A stretch of 64,000 bases of DNA from Neoarius graeffei (lineage: Eukaryota > Chordata > Actinopteri > Siluriformes > Ariidae), in NCBI RefSeq assembly GCF_027579695.1, contig NC_083571.1, positions 92,924,686 to 92,988,685 on the forward strand, read 5' to 3'. Below the pieces are notes generated by a model. The model saw only the letters and a list, made by a program, of their open reading frames with translations. It ran no database searches and was not told the DNA's origin. Shown here in pieces: positions 1 to 10,562 of the stretch (position 1 is its first letter; every line of letters starts with the position of its first letter). The translations under genes and the position numbers were made by a program.

Positions 1-537
1 TGGTTTTGAACATATTTTGGGGTGGAAAACGTTAGCAACATCTGGCAACACTGAAGGCATGTCTGCTTGGGCGGAAGCCTTCTGCAGCAGTTACATTTTG
101 ACACGCGAGCAATGTTTCACCATAAAAATTCCGTAATTTCCATCTGTTTTCCGCGATCACAGAAAATCATTGGCCCTATGAGAGTGAGACAGTGAGAGAG
201 CCACCCCCCCCAAAAAAAATCTTAACGGATTTACACGATTTGGAAAAATGACTTTTTCAGAACCGAAAAAAACAGAGCTTCCGGCTCAACAGTATTATTT
301 TGAGAAATAAAACAATCTTTGGATATACATTTGTTCATTTTTGCATACATATTACTCATTCTCTGCAGTGGTCTGAATTATTTGTTATTAAATAGTTAAT
401 GTAAGTAAGTAAATGTTAATAAGTCAAATTTACTACTTTAAAAATACATTTTAAAAAAAATCGTGGGCGTATCGAATCGTGGGTCAAAAATCGCGATACG
501 AATCGAATCGTGAGTTGGGTGTATCGTTACAGCCCTA
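1..537. mobile_element. Right end of a hAT-like non-autonomous element
   Basis: The segment ends with a run of short ATCG-rich words (TCGCGATACGAATCG) and the terminus GTATCGTTACAGCCCTA at about 537. That terminus is typical of abundant teleost hAT-type elements beginning TAGGGCTGTAACGATAC. The left end is outside the window, so no target duplication can be tested. Positions 1-55 resemble the subterminal sequence of the ZMYM-type hAT at 26850-26900 (GGTTTTGAACATA, then GGAAAAC), so an older hAT fragment may also be present. No coding capacity is seen. Confidence 0.5.
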
Positions 538-790
538 CTAACAATCCTAAATCACGTGTAGCTATAAAACTAACTTAAATCATGGCTTTAAATCTAACAA
601 TGACCCTTAGGGAGTTCACGAATGTAAACAGTAAACGTTAAATGGGAGGGGCCTTGATCTGAGGATCTTCAGTGAGTGCTGACTTGGTAATGCATTTGCT
701 AACGCAGTCTCTGTCGAAACTGCAGTCATTGCACCTTTTGCATGTGTAATAACGGCTCTGTGTATATGTATAATGTATTTGGTGTGGCAG

Positions 791-942
791 GGTGAAGTTG
801 GAGCTCTGTCAGAAGACCGTGTCCCTGTGGTCATGGATGAACAGGCCTCAGGAGCTGGAGCGCTTCCTTAACCCTCTCTATGAGGCCAACAGTCTTGTGA
901 TCTGGCCATCTGTAGCTCCGCAGAGTCTGCTGCTGTGGGAGG
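791..942 (+). CDS. mtmr9: MTMR9 penultimate coding exon (myotubularin-related protein 9)
   Basis: This 152-nt exon is bounded by an acceptor ending GTGGCAG and a donor GTGAGAAG. It reads in one frame (phase: one leading base, 50 codons, one trailing base) and encodes VKLELCQKTVSLWSWMN followed by a stretch containing NPLYEANSLVIWPSVAPQS and ending LLLWEG. This is the region after the phosphatase-like domain of MTMR9, where family members carry the conserved TVSLW, NPLYEAN and WPSVAPQSLxLWEG blocks. MTMR9 is a catalytically inactive myotubularin that partners MTMR6 and MTMR8 and raises their phosphoinositide 3-phosphatase activity. The trailing G joins GT at 22830 to make a Gly codon, giving LWEG-VFLRWN. 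Earlier exons lie upstream of the window. Confidence 0.9.
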
Positions 943-1390
943 GTGAGAAGTGTTTAATCTCACTATAATCTTCTGACACTCTTGCATCTTAATTCTCTGT
1001 TTTTTTTCCTTCTGGTTTTTTTTTCTTTCATCTCTTTCTTCTTATTTCTGTTTGGTTTGCTTTCTTGCTCTTTCTATACACTCACCTGGATCTATTTGAC
1101 TTCTCTAAGGCACTGATATCTTTAACGAGGAACTGAAGTCATTTTTAAACTTGCTTTATTTCTTAATTCACGTGTTATTCAATTACGTTTTCGGTTTTAT
1201 TAACCTTATAGCGTGACTCGTATTGGCATATTATATTACACTTATCGTCCTTTTCAGTTTTTAGCCGTGTTGAATGTAGTTCGTTTGGTCCACGGCAGGC
1301 GTCGCTTATCCGCGCGATCGTCACGAGACTTCAATCGTGAAGTGTCAGCACCGCCATTTTGAAAACTGTTTACACAGCAGCCAGATCGCC

Positions 1391-1763
1391 GTCTCATCTC
1401 ATTATCTCTAGCCGCTTTATCCTTCTACAGGGTCGCAGGCAAGCTGGAGCCTATCCCAGCTGACTACGGGCGAAAGGCGGGGTACACCCTGGACAAGTCG
1501 CCAGGTCATCACAGGGCTGACACATAGACACAGACAACCATTCACACTCACATTCACACCTACGGTCAATTTAGAGTCACCAGTTAACCTAACCTGCATG
1601 TCTTTGGACTGTGGGGGAAACCGGAGCACCCGGAGGAAACCCACGCGGACACGGGGAGAACATGCAAACTCCACACAGAAAGGCCCTCGCCGGCCCCGGG
1701 GCTCGAACCCAGGACCTTCTTGCTGTGAGGCGACAGCGCTAACCACTACACCACCGTGCCACC
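1391..1763 (-). mobile_element. SINE-A, full length, minus orientation
   Basis: This is a tRNA-derived SINE: in SINE orientation an A-box-like GGTGTAGTGGTTAGCGC and a B box GGTTCGAGCCC are followed by a conserved body and a GAGAT-rich tail. It is flanked by a perfect 10-bp target duplication CCAGATCGCC (1381-1390 and 1764-1773), which fixes the boundaries. Open frames inside it are translations of the repeat and not genes. Confidence 0.93.
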
Positions 1764-1804
1764 CCAGATCGCCATATCATTCCAATTTAGATTAATTTCG
1801 AGAT

Positions 1805-2023
1805 ATGCCAGCTTCATCAGTGATGGAGATTATTCCATACGACTTCGAACCAATGTGGAGTAGAGAAGAGTTGGAAAGACGACTGGTCGGTCGTGCTGGT
1901 ATTTACGTCATTACTGTCGCACAATTAAAACGTGTCAGATCAGGCGGCTGGTGGGGTTTCAAAATAATAAATACATGCTTGTATTTTTGTGATAAACACA
2001 TACTGAGCGCATTTCCCACATAA
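1805..2023 (+). pseudogene. Possible transposon-derived exon, unrecognised
   Basis: A 72-codon open frame inside TTAA family B copy 1 begins MPASSVMEIIPYDFEPMWS and contains SREELERR and ...RAGIYVITVAQLKR. The first half looks protein-like (acidic, PYDFEP motif); the last 25 residues, after GFKIINTCLYF, look like random sequence. It could be the first coding exon of an autonomous relative of family B. I cannot name a domain with confidence. Confidence 0.25.
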
Positions 2024-2621
2024 TCCTCACTAAGGTTTCGGGCAGCACTACAAAATGGCGTCCTCACTATATAGTGCCCTATATAGTGAGTAGGGAGCGA
2101 TTTCGGACACAGGGAAAACTTCTGGCTTGATTATGTCAGCATTTGAAAGAGGGCGCGCGCGTCTTTTGACAACGCTGGCAGATGTTGGTCACTTTGATTT
2201 CCGCTGTACGTTTTACTTCCGTCCTACGATGTCTCGCACAGGTCTCAGCGAATCTCGTTTACGGCCATTGCTTTGACATATGGACTGATATATTCCATAG
2301 CATATTTCAAACACTCATAACTTGCTATAGCAGTGACAAAATAGCTGTCAGAATGCATTCCTATATTTAATAAAATGAGAGAAATAAAAAAATTAGCCTT
2401 CAGTTCTCCTTTAACTAACTATTCTTCTCACCCGTACTTCCTCCGTGCTAAAGCTGGTAGTTTGGCATCTGTTTTTATGACATCACTGCAGTAGAGTACC
2501 TGTTTTTAGTACTGAAACCTTCATGAAAGTTGTATGTATAGGGTGTTTCACAGTTAGGGTACATGTTTGTGTCACTCACATCAAAAAATCAAGTTAAATT
2601 TTTTGCCACAGTTTGTGAACT

Positions 2622-2998
2622 AGGGTGGCACGGTGGTGTAGTGGTTAGCGCTGTCGCCTCACAGCAAGAAGGTCCGGGTTCGAGCCCCGTGGCCGGCGAG
2701 GGCCTTTCTGTGTGGAGTTTGCATGTTCTCCCCGTGTCCGCGTGGGTTTCCTCCGGGTGCTCTGGTTTCCCCCACAGTCCAAAGACATGCAGGTTAGGTT
2801 AACTGGTGACTCTAAATTGACCGTAGGTGTGAATGTGAGTGTGAATGGTTGTCTGTGTCTATGTGTCAGCCCTGTGATGACCTGGCGACTTGTCCAGGGT
2901 GTACCCCGCCTTTCGCCCGTAGTCAGCTGGGATAGGCTCCAGCTTGCCTGCAACCCTGTAGAACAGGATAAAGCGGCTAGAGATAATGAGATGAGATG
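2622..2998 (+). mobile_element. SINE-A, full length, plus orientation
   Basis: Full-length copy with tRNA-like head at 2629-2690 and the tail GATAATGAGATGAGATG. It is flanked by a perfect 12-bp duplication AGTTTGTGAACT at 2610-2621 and 2999-3010. It carries the TAGAACAGGATAAAGC variant near the tail. Confidence 0.95.
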
Positions 2999-3604
2999 AG
3001 TTTGTGAACTAATTGAGGCCCTTGATGGAAATGTATTTTCTGCTGAATTCTGTTGGTGGCAAGAATTTGTAGCTAGAATACAAACAGCACTGCGTTGTTA
3101 CCTGGCTAATGGTGAAAGCATCATTCTTTTTCCAGAGAGGACAATTTTTGACAGACAAACATGTTTTTGTTGGTAACCATTGCTCATTTTAAGAAGCTAA
3201 GTGTAGACCCTTATGTGCCAATACTTACGGTATCTTGCAAAAGTGTTTGTCCTGTTTTGTCGCATTGCAAGCTGGAGTTAAAATGGATTTTTGGAGGGTG
3301 AGCACTGTTTGATTTACACAACATGCCTACAACTTTAAAGGTGTAAAGTATTGTTTTATTTTGACACAAACAATAATTAAAATGAAACAACAGAAATCTG
3401 CAGTGTGCATAAGTATTCACCCCCTTTCGTATGAAACCCCTAAATAAGAGCTGGTCCAACCAATTCACTTCATCAGTCACATAATTAGTTGATTAAGATC
3501 CACCTGTGTGCAATCAAAGTGTCACATGATCTGTCACATGATGTCTGTATAAATCAACCTGTTCTGGAAGGACCCTGACTCTGCAACACTACTAAGCAAG
3601 CAAC

Positions 3605-4591
3605 ATGAAAACCAAGGAGCCTCCAAACAGGTCAGAGACAAAGTTGTGGAGAAGTATAGATCAGGGTTGGGTTATAAAAAATATCCCAAACTTTGAATAT
3701 CCCAGTGAGCACCATTAAATCCATTATAGCAAAATGGAAAAAATATGACACCACTACAAACCTGACAAGAGAAGGCTGCTCACCAAAACTCGCAGACCGG
3801 GCAAGGAGGGCATTAATCAGAGATGCAACAAAGACACCAAAGATAACACTGAAGGAGCTGCAAAGATCCACAGCGGAGATGGGAGTATCTGTCCATAGGA
3901 CCACTTTAAGCCGTACACTCCACAGAGTGGGGCTTTATGGAAGAGTGGTCAGGAAAAAAAATTGCTTCAAGAAAATAATAAGAAAACATGTTTGGAGTTT
4001 GCCAGCAGCTTGTGGCAGACTCCCCAAATACTTGGAAGAAGATTCTCTGGTCAGATGAGACTAAAATTGAACATTTTCTTCATCATGGGAAACGTCATGT
4101 GTGGCGCAAACCCAACACCCTGAGAACACCATTCCTACAGTGAAGCATGGTGGTGGCAGCATCATGCTGTGGGGATATTTTTCATCTGCAGGGACAGGAA
4201 AGCTGGTCAGGACTGAAGATGGATGGCACTAAAACCTGTTTGAGTCAGCCAGAGGTTTGAAACTGGGACAAAGGTTCACATTCCAGCAGGACAATGACCC
4301 TAAACGTACTGCTAAAGCTACACTGGAGTGGTTTAAAGGGAAACATTTAAACGTCTTGGAATGGCCTAGTCAAAGCCCAGACATCAATCCAGTTGAGAAT
4401 CTGTGGCATAACTTGAAGATTGCTGCACACCAATGCACCCCATCTAACTTGAAGGACTTGGAGCAGTTTTGCCTTGAGGAATGGGCAAACATCCCAGTGG
4501 CTACATGTGCTAAGCTACTAGAGACATACCCCAAGAGACTTGCAACTGTAATTGCAGCAGAATGTGGCTCTACAAAATATTGCCTTTGGGG
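3605..4591 (+). pseudogene. Tc1-family transposase, degraded
   Basis: The reading begins at ATGAAAACCAAGGAG (3605) and shifts frame early. Recognisable blocks are the paired helix-turn-helix region (IPVSTIKSIIAKWKKY, then SVHRTTLSRTLHRVGLYGRV) in the frame starting near 3693. The catalytic C-terminal part starts near 4257, with [16 protein letters not shown] holding the second Asp and [13 protein letters not shown] holding the third acidic residue of the DDE triad. The region from 4020 to 4256 contains stop codons and frame shifts. The copy cannot encode an active enzyme. It belongs to a different subfamily from the elements at 19959, 30731 and 51551. Confidence 0.88.
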
Positions 4592-4682
4592 GGTGAATAT
4601 CTGTGCACACTCCAGATTTCTGTTTTTTCATCTTAATTGTTTTGTGTCACAGTTTAAAAAAAAAAAAAGTTTTCACCTTTAA

Positions 4683-5919
4683 AGGACCCATGGCATGGTG
4701 GTTTGTTGATGCTTTAAACGGGCTCGTGGAGGCTTCCGGATGTTATATCCGCAGCCTTTCTCGAAATGAACCCTCGGCACGTAAATATAGCCTCCTGGGA
4801 GAAAGCCCCATTTCAGCGCTTTTCCCAGTGCGTCGTTTTGCTAATGAGAAGCAGGCGGCGGGGAAGGGTAGAGGGTGGGGGCGGGCCATGGGGGGAGGGG
4901 GAGGGGCTTGACCAAGCTACACGCACACATACTCGCTGCTATCAGCGCATGTAGCCACGCTGCTAAGACAAAACCCCGTTCTCCCTCGGACTCCTTTCGT
5001 AAACTCAACGTGACACAGAGAACAGAGAGTGAGAGTGTTCGGAGTGGTAGTTTACGAACGTATAATACCCTAGGCTTGAACACGCACTCCATAACCAAAA
5101 AGGATAGAAGCAGCAACTACAGCAACATAGCGCTTATCCAACAGAAGACATAAGCTCATAAGTTACAGTCAATTTTCAGACTAAACTCAGTTTAACAGAG
5201 CATGCTGCATGCTCTTTAGTTTTGTAGCGCAGATTACCTGGCTAACTGCAGGAAGCGGTTAGCTGCACAGCTAATGTAGCCATTGCTAGGCTAACGCACC
5301 GATTTTAAAACACGGCAAAACGACCAGTTATACACTTACTTGTTCGGTGTTTGTGGCTGATGCGGCAGGGATGCTTGGTACGGACCCAGGCTTCAGTGAC
5401 AGTTAATGTGCAAAACCTGCCCTGTACCGTCCCAAGTTGTGGAAACATTCCTCAGGAAAATGCTTCCGACAAACATACACCGTCTTAGGTAGACTCGACG
5501 GCGTATTATTGAAGTAAATAAAATTAAGCCACTGCGTCTTCAGGGGCTCTCCCGTCGGCAGTAAAAACAGACTCCTTTCTGTGTTGTCACATCCATGTAC
5601 AGCGCAATTTCCATGTTTCGCTTGCTTAGGTGATGCCATGTTGTTGTGTCCTCTATGGTCTCCTCACTACAACTGGGCGGGGCAATCCATACAGTGGGTG
5701 GGAATCCAGGGGGGGGGCGTGGGGATCATCTCCCTTGCTGACATAGTAAAGGGAAGAGCTTATCAACGCGCCGTTTTGACGCGCCATTCTCAAATGTTGG
5801 GCATAGTTTGGTTTACACATTATGAAATTTCTAGCCACTGGGGTGACTTAAGAAGGTCAGAGGAACTCATTTTCACGTTAAAAAACCTCAGAAAGTGAAA
5901 ATTTCATGCCATGGGACCT
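4683..5919 (-). mobile_element. TTAA transposon family A with a THAP exon (Kolobok-like)
   Basis: The termini AGGACCCATGGCATG (4683) and CATGCCATGGGACCT (5919) are inverted and flanked by TTAA at 4679-4682 and 5920-5923. Removing the insert restores the Tc1 right repeat (CACCTTTAAAGT...), which the left Tc1 repeat matches, so the boundaries are exact. A THAP-type zinc-finger frame is on the minus strand. TTAA targets, AGG termini and a THAP domain together fit the Kolobok superfamily. Confidence 0.82.
5403..5639 (-). pseudogene. THAP-domain fragment of a transposase
   Basis: A 78-residue frame starts MASPKQAKHGNCAVHGC and ends near VCRKHFPEECFHNLGRY. Cys at GNC and HGC, and the later C-x2-H (VCRKHF), match the C2CH zinc-binding pattern of THAP domains. 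A Trp (QWLNFI) lies at the usual place between the pairs. In THAP-bearing transposases this finger binds the element ends. Only this N-terminal exon is seen and the catalytic domain is absent, so the carrier element is non-autonomous. Confidence 0.65.
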
Positions 5920-6129
5920 TTAAAGTGGTAGGCATGTTGTGTAAATCAAATTGTGCTAAACCCCCCCCCCCCCCCCCCCCCCAAAAAAAAATCCATTTTA
6001 ATTCCAGCTTGTAATGCGACAAAACAGGACAAACACCAAGGCGGATAAATACTTTTGTAAGACACTGTATATGGACCTGGACTTTCAGAATCATAAAGCT
6101 ACTTGTCTAAGAACTGCTTTGCTTTGTTC

Positions 6130-6191
6130 TATCTAGCTATCTAACTTACTTACTTACACACCCACCTACCTACCTACCCACACACACACAA
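6130..6191. repeat. Simple repeat (TTAC)n / (CTAC)n / (CA)n
   Basis: Short imperfect tetranucleotide tracts (ACTTACTTACTTAC, CCTACCTACCTAC) run into a CA run. Slippage-type microsatellite. Confidence 0.8.
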
Positions 6192-6248
6192 CTTTAATAA
6201 GGTCCACATTACTAGAGAGGACATTTTTTGACAGACGAGTTACCTTAT

Positions 6249-6447
6249 TGAAAGGTTTCTTCACCTCTGGCCCTCACCATCTCGAGATCAGTCCCCCCGT
6301 GTCACCCAGACGTCTGGGGTTGAGTCGCGAAAGAAAGACAGGAACCCCATGAGTTTGCAATCTTTATTCACAAGTCCCCCTCTTTGATACTATTTATACA
6401 GGGACTGATCTCGAGATGGTGAGGGCCAGAGGTGAAGAAACCTTTCA
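6249..6447. repeat. Perfect 47-bp inverted repeat with 105-bp loop
   Basis: Positions 6249-6295 and 6401-6447 are exact reverse complements (left arm begins TGAAAGGTTTCTTCACC and ends ATCTCGAGATCAGTCCC). The loop carries CAGACGTCTG and CTTTATTCACAAG. No target duplication or family was recognised. It may be a small foldback element or the paired ends of a deleted transposon. Confidence 0.8.
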
Positions 6448-7587
6448 CTTATTAAATATACCCTTGTTACCCTATCAATACCCATTTGTGATCAACTTTG
6501 TTTGCAATAATTCTTCAAGTATTAAATGAGGCTCCAACTAAACTATTCAGGGGTTGTAAGGTAGCTTAATATTAGGATTGGAAACCTCTTTACACTTGAC
6601 CAAATAAGGCTGAAACAAAAAATGGTCAAAAACGGGGTTAGTTAGTAGTATGTCAGGCTGGCATGTGCATAAATTCAAACGAATGGCCAATTTGCAGGTG
6701 GGATGGTATTAGTTCTTCATGCAGAGCAAATCCTCACATCACAAGTACTTGCTGTACTTCAGTAATACTAGATCCCGTTCCATACAATCCACGTTGGTAC
6801 CCTGACTGTGAAACAGCCTGTAAATGATGTACAGTAGTGTTGTTGTTTTTTTTATAACCATTAGAGGGCAGCAGTGTATTTATAATGTCTGAGATTTCTT
6901 TAATGCAATTTAAAGGAGAACTGAAGTCATTTTTAAACTTACTTTATTTCTTAACGTGTTATTCAATTCAATTTTCAGTTTTAGTAACTGATTGCAATTA
7001 AATGCAATCGGCCTCTTCGGTTTTTAGCCATGTTGAATTTAGTTCGTTTGGTCCACGGTAGGCGTCACTTATCCGCGCGATCTTCACAAGGCTTAGTCGG
7101 GTCAGCCAAGATCAGGGTCCGGTTTCACTAAAGTAGTTTAGACTGGTCTATGGGTTAAGATTGGTCTTAAGTTTCTTTATAGACCAGTCTAATGCAAGTA
7201 AGACAGTTTCACAAAAGTTAAGACTAATTTTTTAAGTCTAATTTTAGGCTTAAAAAGTAAGACACCCTCCCCCCAGTCTAATATGGGTCTAAGGGCTATA
7301 AAATTTAATTTAAAAAAAAAAACAGTCAAGCCATAAGTGCCATCAATGTCAATAACTACAAGAAAGCTTGAAATGTTAAGGCAGTGAAGTACATTGCAAG
7401 TATGTAATACACAAATTTAGGCTATTATAATCTAACTATAAAGTATTCAATAAAGAACAAACAGTGTAATGCCAGCTTATTCATTTTATTACTTATAAAT
7501 ATATATAAATAATATAAATGTCAATTAATTTATGCATATAATTACATCACCACTCATCACTTATCTCTCTCTCTCTGTCTCATACAC

Positions 7588-7588
7588 T

Positions 7589-7664
<76 letters not shown>
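7588..7664. repeat. (CA)n(TA)n microsatellite
   Basis: A CA run of about 20 bases continues directly into more than 50 bases of alternating TA. Long alternating purine-pyrimidine tracts of this kind are prone to slippage. Confidence 0.95.
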
Positions 7665-7667
<3 letters not shown>

Positions 7668-7698
7668 CTACATCACTCCTCCATCTGCGTGAGTCTCT

Positions 7699-8148
7699 TC
7701 AATTTAAGTTGCAGTCTTTCCTTTTGGTAGGCTCTTCGTGTAGTGTCACATCCGCGCAGGTACTGGGTGATGACAACTCCGAGGGTGAAGGAGCCTCAGC
7801 TTCAACGTTGCTAGGGGAGTTGCTTCTGGGTCTGGCGAAGCCGGTTACTCCGCTCTCCTTTCCTCCTTTCACTCCCCAGAATAAGGGCGACTCGTCGCCA
7901 TAAATGTTGATGACCATTTCGGTGGTTACTTTTAGTTTCCGTTTCTGCATGGCAGCAACATCTCTTCTCGCAGATGGATTAACACTATTCACAGACGACG
8001 TTATTTTTTCCCACACTTCATGTTTTTTCTTATTGCTACGTTCTTCGCTGAATTTTCCTAATAAAACGTCTTTGTAGGAATTAAATTCCTCTAATATAGC
8101 CAGATTTTCCGAGTGGCTAAACGGCACTGAACGACCACTGTCTGCCAT
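7699..8148 (-). CDS. Myb/SANT-like DNA-binding protein of a Harbinger-type element
   Basis: This frame is 149 codons from the ATG at 8148 (MADSGRSVPFSHSENLAILE). Residues 8-60 contain FSHSENLAILEEF, then LLGKFSEERSNKKKHEVW and ITSSVNSV. This is the trihelical Myb/SANT-like pattern (SENxxLLE...KFS..TNKKKxxxW..I...VN) found in Harbinger accessory proteins and NAIF1. It is followed by RRDVAAMQKRKLKV, where the R/K-rich third helix would sit, and a Ser/Pro-rich C-terminal half. In this superfamily the Myb-like protein helps import the transposase and binds the element ends. I chose the ATG at 8148 over an upstream in-frame ATG because the domain begins directly after it. The frame is intact, but no transposase accompanies it here. 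Confidence 0.6.
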   Translation of the reverse strand: MADSGRSVPFSHSENLAILEEFNSYKDVLLGKFSEERSNKKKHEVWEKITSSVNSVNPSARRDVAAMQKRKLKVTTEMVINIYGDESPLFWGVKGGKESGVTGFARPRSNSPSNVEAEAPSPSELSSPSTCADVTLHEEPTKRKDCNLN

Positions 8149-8506
8149 TTTTTTTTGTTTTGAAAAGAGTCTTAAAATGCCCACAATCCTTTGCAGCATA
8201 GTACGACTTAAGATAGTCGGAGTCTTAACTGCTTTGTGCAACAGTATTTGTTAGACGTCTATGCTAAGCCCGACTATACCCGCTGTCTAAGTTAAAGTCA
8301 TAGTCTAACTTGGTGAAACCGGCTGCTGATGGACCTTATAGGTTCCAAAATAACAAAAAACCCAAGGTTACCCAAAATGGTCAAAACTGTGATGATATGG
8401 GCTTGAACATATTGGGGTCCCATACCTAAAATTTCATGTAGCATTCTCTTTCCGTTTTGAAAATATACCTCATTTTATACATGCCCCATTCTGCTAGGTT
8501 GTTGAC

Positions 8507-9057
8507 GTTACGGACACTACATTAAAAGATATAACGGGATAGATCCACTTAAAACACCTCAAAAGCAAATGTTGATGGGGCAACGAACTGTTATGCCATA
8601 AAGTGCCCTGTTGAATGTTACAATTGAGTATAGTTACATATATTTGCTGGGTCTTCTAGTTATGTGACACGTTATCAGGGACCCCGATATTAGACAGAGA
8701 AACACAAAATTTCACAACACTTTATTAAAGCTCCAATTATTGGGCTCACAAAACATTTTATGCATAGTATCGGCTTATTATACTAGTTCCTTAATTAATT
8801 GACAGTTGGTTGTCCTTTCCATCAAAGATTACATAGCTTATATACTTGAACAATGTTACACATAACGTTACGGACACTACACCCGTTACGGACACTACAT
8901 ATTGCAAATATATCTATTAATATAACAACTAAAGACGTATGAATATGTAACTAGAGCCCTACATGAGGCCAACAGGACCAATGCATGTCATAATCACCAA
9001 AAATGGTAAAAAAATTCTGCAGCATTCTGTTACAGCAAGACCGCTACGGACACTACA
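8507..9057. repeat. Four dispersed copies of a 15-mer TACGGACACTACA motif
   Basis: GTTACGGACACTACA is present exactly at 8507-8521, 8867-8881 and 8885-8899. A one-base variant (GCTACGGACACTACA) is at 9043-9057, all in the same orientation. The surrounding 8327-9650 has no gene and no repeat family I recognise. Confidence 0.75.
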
Positions 9058-10562
9058 GAAAACAACGGAAATGACGCGCAAAATCTTTGGCATGTGAATT
9101 TTGCAAACATATGCCCCCAGCAACAAGGTTTTTGTATCAAATCATATCACATACTACATAAAATGTCTGTATTTAATTTAAAGTGTTTATTAAAATGCAT
9201 TAAATAAGATTTCTCAGGCCATTTTCAACTTTGCAGTGACAAAGAAAACAAATTAGGTTCAGCACCCCCCATTGACAAAACTATTGTGAAAGATTTCATT
9301 TTTATCGGAATTCCGTGATTCAGCTGTCAATTTGTTCCTCAGAAATCTGCTGATTTACTAAAACAGTTAGTGTTTGACAAATTATTGGCAAGTTTAAGCA
9401 GCAATGATGCATTCTGGGGTATTAAATCAAATGAACATGCGTTACATGGTGAAAATGTGCAATATGAAGAGTTTGTCTGATAAAAAAAAAACTGAAACGG
9501 ATTCAGTGGTGGTAAATTATGATCTGGCTTTGAAACGTCATACATTGGCAATGATAGTCTACCATTACAACATATGAAATAGTTTAATAAACATAAATAG
9601 AAGGCTGTTACATAGTGTTACATGATCTCAAACAAGTAGGTACATCTGATTGTGGCTGACCCGTGTGCAAGACTTCGAAACATGAAGTGTCAGCCAGACC
9701 ACAACTACATGCAAAACACGTACTCGGCATCTTGTGTCACATTTATTCCACCAAATGAACTGTTTTCCAAACGAAATATTGCACAAAAACAAGTTTAAAT
9801 GATGATCACTGCCTACTTTTTACAAACTTTCCTGATTGCTATCAAAACCAGGATGTCTCGCAGCGAATCTCATTTACAGCCATTGCTTTGACATATGGAC
9901 TGATGTATATCGCATAGCATATTTCAAACACTCATAACTTGCTATAGCCGTGACAAAATAGCTATCAAAATTGCATTCCTATATTTAATAAAATGAGAGA
10001 ACTAGAATTTTGGTAATAAAAATTTGCCTTCAGTTCTCCTTTAATAGCTAACAGAAAAGCTTGTGTTCTAGAGCAAGAAGCAGCCACACCAGTGGAAAAA
10101 ACAAAACCTAAAACACAACACACACGCTGTATTATTTTAATTACTGCCATGCAGAAAATGCATCACACTGATAAGCAAAACCTTCATTGCATCACTTTTT
10201 TGCTTTGCTTGATCTCAGTAATGAAGAACAAATCAGCAGGGAAGTGCTTTTTTTTTTTTGGTCAGTGATTAAATGCTGCTCCTGTATATTTTAATGTGCA
10301 GTTCCATTTAAGAAAAATCAACCACACTTGAAGATAATGCATAAAACAACAAACCTAGAATTAAACCTGTATTACTTTTCATTAGTTTCATGTGGAAAAC
10401 GTTTCACACTGAAAAGCAAAACTTCACTCTATTTCATGTGGGGGTTTTTTTCCTCATGTGAGGTTGCTTTAAGGCAGGGGTGTCAAACTCAAATACACAG
10501 TGGGCCAAAATTTAAAACTTGAACAAAGTCGCGGGCCAACATTGAACAAATGAACCTTTTAA

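Larger units (their letters stand above)
1126..2410. mobile_element. TTAA-flanked DNA transposon, family B copy 1 (interrupted by a SINE)
   Basis: The left end (CGAGGAACTGAAGTC, just after TTAA at 1122-1125) and the right end (GCCTTCAGTTCTCCT, just before TTAA at 2411-2414) are inverted copies. Two other copies occur at 6914-10040 and 21795-22364. TTAA duplication with AGG termini suggests Kolobok-like elements, although piggyBac also uses TTAA. A SINE is inserted at 1391-1763. An internal 72-codon frame at 1805-2023 (MPASSVMEIIPYDFEP...) may be a remnant of the element's own coding exon, but I do not recognise it firmly. Confidence 0.7.
3226..6069 (+). mobile_element. Tc1-like transposon, family 1, split by a TTAA element
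   Basis: Inverted termini occur at 3226-3350 and 5925-6069. They share GTTTGTCCTGTTTTGTCGCA and the block GTAGGCATGTTGTGTAAATC, with TA at both outer edges. The right repeat is separated from the transposase by an unrelated 1.24-kb insertion (4683-5919). A poly-C run at 5961-5982 lies inside the right repeat. Confidence 0.85.
7114..8326 (-). mobile_element. PIF/Harbinger-like element carrying a Myb/SANT-like gene
   Basis: The ends are inverted: CCGGTTTCACTAAAGTAG near 7119 and ACTTGGTGAAACCGG near 8322, followed by related internal words (TAGACTGGTCT, TAGACCAGTCTAA). The minus strand carries a Myb/SANT-like frame, the usual accessory protein of Harbinger elements, and no transposase. The 3-bp target duplication expected for this superfamily could not be fixed because the outermost bases differ. 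A (CA)n(TA)n tract lies at 7588-7664. Confidence 0.6.
6914..10040. mobile_element. TTAA transposon family B copy 2, with nested insertions
   Basis: The left terminus AGGAGAACTGAAGTC at 6914 and right terminus GCCTTCAGTTCTCCT ending at 10040 are each next to TTAA (6910-6913, 10041-10044). The interior matches copy 3 (21795-22364) at both ends, for example GGTCCACGGTAGGCGTC near 7050 and GACATATGGACTGATGTATA near 9892. Between these lie a Harbinger-like element (7114-8326) and about 1.3 kb of unassigned sequence (8327-9650). Confidence 0.72.

Noticed and set aside
2068-2096. CACTATATAGTGCCCTATATAGTGAG as a regulatory palindrome
   Set aside because: A short self-complementary piece within a TTAA element, with no supporting context for function.
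2629-2690. tRNA-like sequences with A and B boxes at many SINE heads
   Set aside because: They are SINE promoters, lack a foldable complete tRNA cloverleaf and are followed by SINE bodies, so no tRNA gene is called.
7532-7903. Frame containing a long HTHTHTHIYIYIYIY run (and a similar one at 40627-40830)
   Set aside because: Direct translation of CA/TA microsatellites.
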